From Firmicutes bacterium UBA2598 (lineage in GTDB: Bacteria > Bacillota > PH28-bin88): DNA of 17,698 nucleotides. The stretch spans positions 1-17,698 of the forward strand of contig DDKM01000019.1 in assembly GCA_002339345.1 (NCBI GenBank), written 5' to 3'. The first letter of the stretch is position 1. Every line of letters begins with the position of its first letter. Shown piece after piece: positions 1 to 7,385 of this stretch. Under the pieces are notes generated by a model, which was not told where the DNA came from, ran no database searches, and worked only from the letters and a program-made list of their open reading frames with translations. A program made the position numbers and the translations under genes.

Positions 1-38
1 TTGACATTTTACCGTGGGTCTTAGAGTAAACCTAACCG

Positions 39-947
39 TTATGCCGGAACAAGGTGTGCGGCACATTTTACCTCATTGGACAGCACACCAATACCCTCAA
101 CCTCGATTTCGATTCGGTCACCTTCCTGCAGAGTGAAGTCATCGGGGGGTACAATACAGGTTCCAGTCAGTAAAATATTACCGTCAAAAATCACATTATC
201 CCGCCCTAAAAAGGAAACCAATTCGGTAAACTGGCGCTTTAGCTGCCCGGTATTGGCCAACCCCTCAAAGACCTTCTCCCCTAACCGAAAAATGCGGCAG
301 GTAATGGCGAAATTATAGGGGTTTTCTACCGTCTCCGCCAGTCGTACCGCCGGACCAAAAGCACAGGAATTGCGCCAGATTTTAGCCTGGGTTAGGTACA
401 GCGGGTTTTCCCCTTCGATGTCCCGGCAGCTCATATCATTGCCGATGGTATAGCCAATAATTTCGCTATCAGCAGATAATACCAGGCCCAGTTCTGGTTC
501 AGGGATCTGCCACTGGGAATCGCTCCTAATACCTACAGCCTCATTAGGCCCAACTGCCCGTGCCCCTGTGGCCTTGAAGAAAATCTCCGGTCTCACTGCC
601 TCGTATACTCTATCATAAACTGTAAGGCTATGGGCATCCCGGTCCTTGGTTTCGTAATTCCGGGCTTCACGGCTGCGCTGATAAGTGACCCCAGCTGCCC
701 AAACCTCGGGCGCTTCCACCGGTTTCAACAACCGTATGGATGAATAACCATAAGTTTTAGCTTTAGTGCGATAATCATGGGCATCAATCAAGGCGCTAGG
801 TGTCGTGCCGTTTTCTTTTGCCGCCCGGTACAGGCTTTGGAGATCCCGGAATTTGTCCGCGTCTAGACCAGTCAAATCAAAAACGGTTTCCCCTTCCCAT
901 ACACCCAGTCTAATACTATCCGTCAATGCATAGCGTACAATTTTCAT
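39..947 (-). CDS. FAH-family enzyme, 2-keto-3-deoxy-aldonate dehydratase-like
   Basis: Fumarylacetoacetate-hydrolase-fold protein of 302 aa. The C-terminal catalytic domain carries the divalent-metal ligands E150, E152 (PEPELGLVL) and D171 (GNDMSCRDIEGENP). The stretches AAGVTYQRSREAR (84-96) and ENPLYLTQAKIW...CAFGP (180-198) closely match my recollection of archaeal 2-keto-3-deoxy-D-arabinonate dehydratase and the bacterial AraD1/XylX-type relatives, rather than isomerases of aromatic breakdown. Those enzymes dehydrate 2-keto-3-deoxy pentonates to 2-oxoglutarate semialdehyde. ATG start behind GGGAGGAT about 11 bases away, 39 bases from the LarA-like gene. It is the last gene visible, with only 38 bases beyond its TAA and no terminator in them. 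Family placement is secure, the exact reaction moderately so. Confidence 0.88.
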   Translation of the reverse strand: MKIVRYALTDSIRLGVWEGETVFDLTGLDADKFRDLQSLYRAAKENGTTPSALIDAHDYRTKAKTYGYSSIRLLKPVEAPEVWAAGVTYQRSREARNYETKDRDAHSLTVYDRVYEAVRPEIFFKATGARAVGPNEAVGIRSDSQWQIPEPELGLVLSADSEIIGYTIGNDMSCRDIEGENPLYLTQAKIWRNSCAFGPAVRLAETVENPYNFAITCRIFRLGEKVFEGLANTGQLKRQFTELVSFLGRDNVIFDGNILLTGTCIVPPDDFTLQEGDRIEIEVEGIGVLSNEVKCAAHLVPA

Positions 948-986
948 TTTCTCCGATCCTCCCTTTTTCCCATAATAAGGACCATT

Positions 987-2273
987 TCACCATGTTCTGT
1001 ACAGGTTGCCCAAGGCATCAAATTCCAGCGGGAATGGTTCCCCGGTGATCTCCAAATCTGCCCGGTCTAATGGCAAGTAGGTTTCGGAAATAAGGACGTG
1101 GCTCAGTTCCAAGGTATTTTTGATCCTCACAATCCTGGCCTTTTCCGGATCGACTCGGTTGCACGTTTTCACCGCTACCGCTATCGCTTCCTTTTCTGTA
1201 TTGAAAAACATAGGGATTTTAGCGGCAATCAACACTGTAGAGGTCAGGGCGTTGGCATAGGTATAGGCAAAGTCAATCTTTTCTACCAGTTTCCTGGTGG
1301 TGACATCGGCCATCCCAATCCCCATGGCATTCCCATGGGTTTTTTCGGTCAAATCTAGGACCACTATGCGCTGGATGGGTGGGGCATCAAAACCTTCAGT
1401 CAAACCCGAGGGAGTACGGCCGATAATGTTTGGGTCCATGCCAGCCCCACTGATATCCTTGCCGATCTCATCTACAATCAAGACATCCATGGTGGGCAAA
1501 AGTAGCCGGGGCATAAAACCCTTAGCCTCGGCCAAGAGTTCCGGTTCCCGGATTAAAATCTCCTCTCCCAGTAGGATTTCGATTTTGGCCGTCTCGTCAT
1601 AGGCGTTTTCCAATACCGCCAGCCCTATGGTAGGCGGTGTGTTAGCCAGAATGATAGCCCCCGCTTCCGGGATAATCTGGTGGAATCGGTCGAAACCCAG
1701 GGAATGCATAATGGTAGCGCCCCGGTGGTTACCTAACCCGATGACCACCATCTTCAAAAGACCACTTTCAATGGAGCCCTTGAAATCGGTATGGGGTTTA
1801 ATCCTGTTAATTAAGAACACCACATCGGCTGCGGCGGCCGCCTGGTCATAGTAGAGGGGGTATCCGTTCCAGGTACCTACCTGTATTACCTCCATGGATG
1901 CACAAACCGGTACACCCACCTCTTCCTGGGTTATACCATAGGAGGCCAGGACCTTTTCCTGGCCTGCGGCAGTGGCGCCACCATGACTGCCCATGGCCGG
2001 TACGATGAATGGATGGGTGCCCAAAGCTTGTAACTCGTTAATTGTTGTTTTCACAATTTCTTTCAGATTGGCAATCCCACGGCTACCTACAGCAACGGCA
2101 ACCCTAATACCAGGCCTTAGCAACCCCGTACCCGACAGTTTGGCAAACTCGCCACATACGGCCCCGGGGATATCGCCGATCCGGGTGGCGTTAAATTTTT
2201 GTCGAACGGGTACCAAACGGGGATATTTGAGGTCATACCCACCCTCCAGATTAATGGCCAAGTCTTTGATCAT
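987..2273 (-). CDS. LarA-superfamily (lactate racemase-like, DUF2088) protein
   Basis: Resembles the nickel-pincer hydroxyacid racemase/epimerase superfamily whose founder is LarA of Lactobacillus plantarum. Numbered from the chosen ATG (428 aa), likely cofactor and catalytic positions are H97 (AMGSHGGAT), H161 (RIKPHTDFKG), K174 (ESGLLKMVV, matching the NPN-linked lysine), H183 (GLGNHRGA) and H313 (TEKTHGNAM). Known members act on lactate, malate, 2-hydroxyglutarate and, in the GntE group, gluconate C2; in this sugar-acid operon an aldonate 2-epimerase is an attractive inference. None of the cofactor-making genes larB, larC or larE is in the window. The frame also has a GTG three codons upstream (2282), but AGGGG eight bases before the ATG favours the latter. 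Binding of nickel is not shown by sequence alone. Confidence 0.82.
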   Translation of the reverse strand: MIKDLAINLEGGYDLKYPRLVPVRQKFNATRIGDIPGAVCGEFAKLSGTGLLRPGIRVAVAVGSRGIANLKEIVKTTINELQALGTHPFIVPAMGSHGGATAAGQEKVLASYGITQEEVGVPVCASMEVIQVGTWNGYPLYYDQAAAAADVVFLINRIKPHTDFKGSIESGLLKMVVIGLGNHRGATIMHSLGFDRFHQIIPEAGAIILANTPPTIGLAVLENAYDETAKIEILLGEEILIREPELLAEAKGFMPRLLLPTMDVLIVDEIGKDISGAGMDPNIIGRTPSGLTEGFDAPPIQRIVVLDLTEKTHGNAMGIGMADVTTRKLVEKIDFAYTYANALTSTVLIAAKIPMFFNTEKEAIAVAVKTCNRVDPEKARIVRIKNTLELSHVLISETYLPLDRADLEITGEPFPLEFDALGNLYRTW

Positions 2274-2284
2274 CTGGCACACCC

Positions 2285-3034
2285 CTAATCAATAAGCAGA
2301 CCGCCATTGACATCCAGGATTTCTCCGGTGATGTACCTGGCTGCCGGTGAAGCAAGGAAAGCTATGGCATCCGCCACCTCTTCCGGTTTACCAAAACGCC
2401 CCAGGGGAATGGTTGTATTCAATCCCTGTTTGGTCTGGGGCGTCCAGTCGGCGGTCAGGTCAGTATCTATCGGGCCGGGAGCCACCGCGTTCACCCGGAT
2501 CTGGTAGGGGGCAGCCAGTTTAGCCATGGACATGGTCAGACAGATGACCCCTGCCTTGGCTACCGCGTAGTGGGCGCCCACCGCAATCCCACCCACCTTG
2601 CCGGCGATAGATGCGATATTCACGATATTACCCCCCTCGCCCCGGTCAATCATCCGCCGGAGGGCTGCCTGGGAACATAGGAATGTCCCCTTTAGGTTTA
2701 CGTCCAGCATGCGGTCCCACTCGCCAACGGTAATGTCCAAAAAGGGTACAATCTGGCAATATCCGGCGTTATTTACCAGGATGTCCAACCGGCCGTATGT
2801 CTGGTCAATAACCCCCATCACCTGTTGGATTTCCTCGGGTACCGCCACATTCAACCGGATACCTAGGGCTTCTCCGCCGGCTTCCTTGATCTGGTTAGCC
2901 GTAAGTAAGGCCTGGGTCTCATCCAGGTCGGCAATAATAACCCTAGCTCCTTCCCGAGCCATAATCTCTGCCGTCGCTCTGCCGATACCCCTGGCACCTC
3001 CGGTAATCAAGGCCACCTTGCCGTCAAACCGCAT
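2285..3034 (-). CDS. SDR family oxidoreductase (FabG/glucose-dehydrogenase-like)
   Basis: Second short-chain dehydrogenase of the cluster, 249 aa. TGGARGIG is at 11-18, NNAG at 88-91, the Ser of NIASIAG at 142 and the catalytic Y156/K160 pair in HYAVAKAG. The end YITGEILDVNGG is standard. D36 at the end of the second strand (IIADLDE) points to NAD(H) rather than NADP(H). It is not the same branch as the SDR at the right edge; the substrate cannot be read, but the setting argues for a hydroxy/keto intermediate of the catabolic route rather than fatty-acid synthesis. ATG start with AAGGAG ten bases upstream inside the lipB stop region. Its TAG is followed within 11 bases by the next gene's ATG. 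Confidence 0.92.
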   Translation of the reverse strand: MRFDGKVALITGGARGIGRATAEIMAREGARVIIADLDETQALLTANQIKEAGGEALGIRLNVAVPEEIQQVMGVIDQTYGRLDILVNNAGYCQIVPFLDITVGEWDRMLDVNLKGTFLCSQAALRRMIDRGEGGNIVNIASIAGKVGGIAVGAHYAVAKAGVICLTMSMAKLAAPYQIRVNAVAPGPIDTDLTADWTPQTKQGLNTTIPLGRFGKPEEVADAIAFLASPAARYITGEILDVNGGLLID

Positions 3035-3040
3035 AAACCT

Positions 3041-3700
3041 CTAACTCCTTTCCGAGATAAACTTGACATTAAACACTTGGGCAAAACTGTCCACAATCTG
3101 TAAGGCTACCTTCTGGACGTCCATTTCTTTAGCCAGTTTTTGCGCCATTGAGGTGACCACCCGTTCTTTTATGCCACATGGATTGATCAGGGCAAAATGC
3201 TCCAGGTGTGGTTTAATGTTTAAGGCAAAACCATGCATGCTGACCCACCCCTTCGCACCAATGCCAATGGCTGCAATCTTGGCACCCTCCACCCAGACTC
3301 CCGTGAACCCGGCCATTCTTTCCCCCTGCAAACCGTTTATCCTTAAAACCCGAATTAATACTTCTTCCAACATCCACAGGTACCGGTGCAGATCTCTGTC
3401 GTACCGATCCAGGCGCAAAATTGGATACCCCACGATCTGCCCGGGACCATGATAAGTAACCCCTCCCCCCCTTGCCACCTCATAAACTTCAATTCCCAGC
3501 TGACACAACAACTCCCTATCCACCAAAATATCCATCGGGTTGCTGTTTCGCCCAATGGTTATTACTGGCGGGTGTTCAACCAGGACTAGAGCCCCGGGGA
3601 TCTGCCCCATTTGCACCTGTCCTACCAAGGCTGCCTGCCGCTGTAGGGCTTCCGGGTAGGCCAAGAAACCCCAATTGATTAAATAAATGGGGCTATACAT
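3041..3700 (-). CDS. lipB: Octanoyl-[acyl carrier protein]:protein N-octanoyltransferase
   Basis: LipB transfers octanoyl from acyl carrier protein to the lipoyl-domain lysine of E2, which LipA then converts to lipoyl. From the ATG at 3700 it is 219 aa, the usual length. Key family features are the RGGGVTYHGPGQIVGYPI block, the KIAAIGIGAKGWVSMHGFALNI strand bearing the catalytic-lysine motif, and the INPCGI motif with the catalytic cysteine. The frame is open for 29 further residues upstream (to 3787), but those overlap lpdA and look like a shadow; the chosen ATG opens MYSPIYLINWG, a normal LipB beginning. It overlaps the lpdA 3' end by eight bases. LipA is not in the window. The TAG stop overlaps the ribosome binding site (AAGGAG) of the next SDR gene. 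Confidence 0.95.
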   Translation of the reverse strand: MYSPIYLINWGFLAYPEALQRQAALVGQVQMGQIPGALVLVEHPPVITIGRNSNPMDILVDRELLCQLGIEVYEVARGGGVTYHGPGQIVGYPILRLDRYDRDLHRYLWMLEEVLIRVLRINGLQGERMAGFTGVWVEGAKIAAIGIGAKGWVSMHGFALNIKPHLEHFALINPCGIKERVVTSMAQKLAKEMDVQKVALQIVDSFAQVFNVKFISERS

Positions 3701-5081
3701 GAATACCGTGTCCCAGTGCCACATGGGCGGCTTCCATGATTCCTTCGGACAGGGTGGGATGGGCATGTATGGTACTGCTGATTTCATGTACCGTTACTTC
3801 CGAGCGCATGGCTAGGGCCAGTTCTGCGATTAGGTCGGTAGCCCTGGGACCAATAATCTGGGCTCCCAAAATTTCACCGTACTGGGCATCACTGACGATC
3901 TTGATAAACCCCACTCCTTCACCCATGGCCAGGGCCTTACCACTGGCGTTGAAGGGGAATTTACCGATCTTAACCTCTTTACCCAGATTTCGCGCTTCCG
4001 CCGCCGTTAATCCGACCACGGCCACCTCCGGTGAAGTATAAATACAATTTGGAATTACCTGGTAATTCATTTTTTCGGCATGGCCCATGACGTTGGCAGC
4101 AGCAACCATGGCCTGGGCAGCAGCCACATGGGCCAGCATGCCCTTACCGGTAACATCCCCCACAGCATACACACCCTCAACCGAGGTTTCCATGTGGTCA
4201 TCAACCAAGATGCCCTGGGGACCGGCCTTGATGCCAACCTGATGCAGGTTTAGACCGTCCATAAAGGGTCTGCGCCCTGTAGCATTGAGGATATGGGTGA
4301 CCTGCAGCCTTTTCTCCCTTTCTCCCTGGACTACCTGCACTTCCACTAACCCCTGCCCGTTTTCAGCCAAGGAAACCGCACGGGCGCCGGTCAAGCATTC
4401 CACCCCTTTTTTCGCCAAGCTTTGTTGCAACACCTGGACAACTTCCCCATCGAGCATGGGTAAAATGGTTGGCTGCACTTCGATAATGGTAACCCTGGTT
4501 CCCAGGGCAGCAAAAATGGAAGCAAACTCTACCCCGATGGCTCCGCCACCGACTATGGCCAAGCTTTGCGGTATTTCCTGTAATTCCAGCATCTCATCAC
4601 TGTTTAGGACCTTATTGGTATGGCAGGCCATCAAGGGCAGGGGAGCGGCAGCCGAACCTGTGGCGATGATGGTTTTGGCCGGTTCCACCACCTGGTCCGG
4701 TTGCCCCGGAACACTGATTCTCACCCTCCGGAGACCTGCTAACGCCCCTGTGCCATTAACCACCTTTACCTGGTGCTTTTGCATCAGATACCGAATACCT
4801 CCAACCAGTTGCGCTACCACCTGGTTTTTATGACGCATCATTCCCGCCAGGTCAGCCCTTACTTCGTCGACGTGCACTCCCCTGGCTGACCCTTCTTTAA
4901 TGGCTTCCAGCAGTTCCGTGCTTTTCAAGAGGGCTTTGGTGGGGATGCAGCCGCGGTGCAGGCAGGTTCCCCCCAATTGCTCCTTTTCCACCAACACCAC
5001 TTTAGCGCCAAGCTGGGCCACCCTGATGGCAGCCACATAGCCCCCTACCCCTCCGCCAATGATCACTACTTCATAAGCCAT
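3693..5081 (-). CDS. lpdA: Dihydrolipoyl dehydrogenase (E3)
   Basis: FAD-dependent disulfide oxidoreductase of 462 aa that reoxidises dihydrolipoyl-E2 and reduces NAD+. The FAD-binding GGGVGG sits at 9-14, and the redox disulfide is C40/C45 in GGTCLHRGCIPTK. The NAD domain has VGGGAIGVEFASIFAALG (about 177-194) and the second FAD segment is YAVGDVTGKGMLAHVA. The active-site base is H441 in HAHPTLSEG, with E446. All required residues are present, so the protein should be active. The ATG start is behind GGGGGAG. It closes a complete E1-E2-E3 set in genetic order. Its last eight bases overlap the start of lipB, linking E2 lipoylation to synthesis of the complex. Confidence 0.96.
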   Translation of the reverse strand: MAYEVVIIGGGVGGYVAAIRVAQLGAKVVLVEKEQLGGTCLHRGCIPTKALLKSTELLEAIKEGSARGVHVDEVRADLAGMMRHKNQVVAQLVGGIRYLMQKHQVKVVNGTGALAGLRRVRISVPGQPDQVVEPAKTIIATGSAAAPLPLMACHTNKVLNSDEMLELQEIPQSLAIVGGGAIGVEFASIFAALGTRVTIIEVQPTILPMLDGEVVQVLQQSLAKKGVECLTGARAVSLAENGQGLVEVQVVQGEREKRLQVTHILNATGRRPFMDGLNLHQVGIKAGPQGILVDDHMETSVEGVYAVGDVTGKGMLAHVAAAQAMVAAANVMGHAEKMNYQVIPNCIYTSPEVAVVGLTAAEARNLGKEVKIGKFPFNASGKALAMGEGVGFIKIVSDAQYGEILGAQIIGPRATDLIAELALAMRSEVTVHEISSTIHAHPTLSEGIMEAAHVALGHGIHV

Positions 5082-5101
5082 TTGCTGCTCCCCCTATCTG
5101 T

Positions 5102-6361
5102 TCAGGCCAGCAGTAATAACGGATTTTCCAACAGTCTCTTGATCTTTTGCAAAAACCGGGCTGCCGGGGCGCCGTCGATCACCCGGTGGTCGAAGGAAAG
5201 GCTCAATGTCACCACCGGGCAGGCCACAATCGCACCGTTCTTTACCACTGGCTTTTCCATAATCCGTCCCACCCCCAGGATGCCGGTTTCCGGGGGGTTA
5301 ATGATGGGGGTAAAGGCATCAATCTCGTACATCCCCAGGTTGCTGACGGTAAAGGTTCCCCCCGTCATCTCCCCGGGCAACAACTTCCCCTTACGGGCCT
5401 TTTCCAGCAAGGATTTGACTATCACGGCGATTTCGGTGAGGGTCTTGGTGTGGGCATAATGGATCACCGGCACCACAAGGCCGTGATCCACCGCCGCCGC
5501 CAAACCAACATGCACTTCACTAAGCAGTTGGATGCTGTCGGCCTGTAAAGTGGCGTTCATCTCGGGGTGTTCTACCAACGCCCGGGCGACCACCTTCACC
5601 AGGATTTCCGAATAGGTCAAAGGCTTACCGGAAGCCTCCTCAACCACCGGCGAGAGCAGATGGTGCAGCTTAACAATTTCCGTCATATCGGCTTCGGTGG
5701 TCAGGGTAACATGGGGAGCCACCTGCTTGCTGTAACTCATCCGTTCGGCAATGATTTTCCGGATGCCAGCCATGGGTATGGATTTGGTCGACGGGGGTGG
5801 TATTACGGATTCCTCCTTAATCCTCAACGCCTCCATTACATCTGCCCTGGTGACTTTCCCATGTACACCCGTGCCGGTCACCTGGTTAAGGTTAATGCTA
5901 CTTGCTGCCGCAACCCTGGCGGCCAGCGGGGTGGCCCGGATTGTCGGCGCAGCGTGCAGCACATCCCTGGCCACAATTCGCCCGCCCGGGCCGGTACCCA
6001 CCAACTGATCTAGCGGAATCCCCTGTTCCTTGGCCAGTTTTTTGGCCCTGGGTGAGGCAAACACCCTGTCAGCTTTCGGTACGGGCGGCAGTACCTCCCC
6101 CGTGGGTGCGGCTACTTCCTCTCCAGGCTGCACTATCACCCCGATGGTAGCGGCCACCGGTGCCACCTGCCCGGCTCCTACCAGGATGCTGGCCAAAATA
6201 CCGCTGGCCGGGCTCTCCACTACCAAGACCGCCTTGTCAGTCATCACTTCAAAAAGGGGTTGTCCTTTAACCACCTGGTCCCCTTCCCCCGCAAACCACT
6301 GGATGACGGTTCCTTCAGTCATGGTCAAGCCAAGGCTTGGCATGATCACATTGGTTGGCAT
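5102..6361 (-). CDS. Dihydrolipoamide acyltransferase E2 with two tandem subunit-binding domains
   Basis: Core acyltransferase of the complex, 419 aa. Domain order: one lipoyl domain (1-78, lipoyl-lysine K43 in EVMTDKAVL), a short linker, a first peripheral-subunit-binding domain (about 100-137, ASPRAKKLAKEQGI to GGRIVARDVL), a second at about 141-178 (ATPLAARVAAASSI to HGKVTRADVMEAL), then the catalytic domain from about 195. The active-site motif is DHRVIDG with H392 and D396. It moves the acyl group from E1-bound thiamine to CoA. Two such binding domains next to one another are less common than one. ATG start with GGGAGG about 11 bases upstream. The E3 gene follows 20 bases on. Annotation databases would call it PdhC or AcoC; the acyl group is unproven. 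Confidence 0.94.
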   Translation of the reverse strand: MPTNVIMPSLGLTMTEGTVIQWFAGEGDQVVKGQPLFEVMTDKAVLVVESPASGILASILVGAGQVAPVAATIGVIVQPGEEVAAPTGEVLPPVPKADRVFASPRAKKLAKEQGIPLDQLVGTGPGGRIVARDVLHAAPTIRATPLAARVAAASSINLNQVTGTGVHGKVTRADVMEALRIKEESVIPPPSTKSIPMAGIRKIIAERMSYSKQVAPHVTLTTEADMTEIVKLHHLLSPVVEEASGKPLTYSEILVKVVARALVEHPEMNATLQADSIQLLSEVHVGLAAAVDHGLVVPVIHYAHTKTLTEIAVIVKSLLEKARKGKLLPGEMTGGTFTVSNLGMYEIDAFTPIINPPETGILGVGRIMEKPVVKNGAIVACPVVTLSLSFDHRVIDGAPAARFLQKIKRLLENPLLLLA

Positions 6362-6396
6362 GGAATGTTTTTCCTCCCTTTTGCATGCCTTTAGGC

Positions 6397-7368
6397 TTAA
6401 AGTATGGCTTTGACTGCAGCGATGATCTGTTCTGCCTGGGGCAGCACCTTATTCTCTAAATTGCCGTTATAGGGTATGGGGACATCCAGGCTGCCAACCC
6501 TTTGTACCGGCGCATCCAAATAGTCAAAAGCTTCCTCCATGACCAGTGCGGCAAGTTCGGCTCCCGCTCCACAACGTTTATGGCCTTCATGACAGACCAC
6601 CACCCTACCGGTTTTTTGCGCCGAGGCAATAACGGTGGGCAGATCCAATGGCACCAGGGTACGCAGGTCGATGACCTCGACGCTTACCCCTTCGTTGGCC
6701 AATGCTTCAGCGGCCTGCAAGGCTTTTAGCAGGGTATAGGAATAGGAGACCAGGGTTACATCCTGTCCCTCCCGCATCACCAGCGCTTGTCCAAAGGGAA
6801 CGGTGTAGTCGTGGGTAGGTACCATACCTTTAGTACCATACAGTAACTTGTGTTCCAAAAAGAGCACCGGGTTGTCGTCTCGGATGGCGGTTTTCAACAA
6901 TCCTTTGGCATCCGCCGGAGTTGCCGGCACCACCACCTTTATCCCCGGCACATGCATAAACCAGGCCTCCAGGCTTTGGGAATGCTGGGCAGCGTTCCCT
7001 CTGCCCCCTCCCTGCTGGGTCCTGATCACCAGTGGTACCCGGGCCTTGCCCCCAAACATGTAACGCAACTTGGCTGCCTGGTTTACAATTTGGTCCATGG
7101 CAACCATCGTAAAATCTACATACATCAATTCCACCACCGGGCGGGTGTTGGCTACCGCCGCACCGATGGCTGCACCCACAAATCCTGCCTCTGAGATGGG
7201 TGTATTCCGCACCCTGTGGGGGCCAAACTCCTGAAACAGCCCCTTGGTGGCCCCAAAAATGCCTCCATGCAGGCCGATGTCTTCGCCCATCAGGAAAACA
7301 TCCTGGTCCCTTTGCATTTCTTCCCTAAGAGCCTCAGTAATGGCCTGTAGATATGTGATCTCACGCAT
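6397..7368 (-). CDS. Thiamine-dependent 2-oxoacid/acetoin dehydrogenase E1 beta subunit
   Basis: Beta subunit that completes the E1 active site; 323 aa from the chosen ATG. The conserved opening MREITYLQAITEALREEM, the TPP-activating Glu E60 in NTPISEAGFVG, the MDQIVNQAAKLRYMFGG segment (91-107) and the RTQQGGGRGNAAQHSQSLEAW loop (116-136, with H129) are all AcoB/PdhB hallmarks. The C-terminal half has the transketolase-C-like fold ending near VLPQAEQIIAAVKAIL. An in-frame TTG at 7383 would add five residues but has no ribosome binding site, whereas the ATG has a G-rich GGGGGG stretch about seven bases upstream. It follows E1 alpha by 17 bases and precedes E2 by 35. Confidence 0.93.
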   Translation of the reverse strand: MREITYLQAITEALREEMQRDQDVFLMGEDIGLHGGIFGATKGLFQEFGPHRVRNTPISEAGFVGAAIGAAVANTRPVVELMYVDFTMVAMDQIVNQAAKLRYMFGGKARVPLVIRTQQGGGRGNAAQHSQSLEAWFMHVPGIKVVVPATPADAKGLLKTAIRDDNPVLFLEHKLLYGTKGMVPTHDYTVPFGQALVMREGQDVTLVSYSYTLLKALQAAEALANEGVSVEVIDLRTLVPLDLPTVIASAQKTGRVVVCHEGHKRCGAGAELAALVMEEAFDYLDAPVQRVGSLDVPIPYNGNLENKVLPQAEQIIAAVKAIL

Positions 7369-7385
7369 GACCCAGCCCCCCAAAA

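Noticed and set aside
1..38. TTGACA at bases 1-6 on the plus strand as part of a promoter.
   Set aside because: No -10 element follows at suitable spacing and no plus-strand gene follows; the FAH-family gene on the opposite strand occupies the next 900 bases.
1321..1345. CCCATGG-CATTC-CCATGGG hairpin followed by six T on the plus strand, resembling an intrinsic terminator antisense to the LarA-like gene.
   Set aside because: It lies inside well-conserved coding sequence (the THGNAMGIGMA stretch), and no plus-strand gene exists for it to terminate. The 7-bp stem is probably a codon coincidence.
3701..3787. A longer lipB reading frame starting at 3787.
   Set aside because: The extra 29 residues are out-of-frame lpdA sequence and have no counterpart in LipB proteins of normal length.
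7369..7383. A TTG start for E1 beta, five codons upstream of the chosen ATG.
   Set aside because: It has no ribosome binding site, and homologues begin at or near MREITY.
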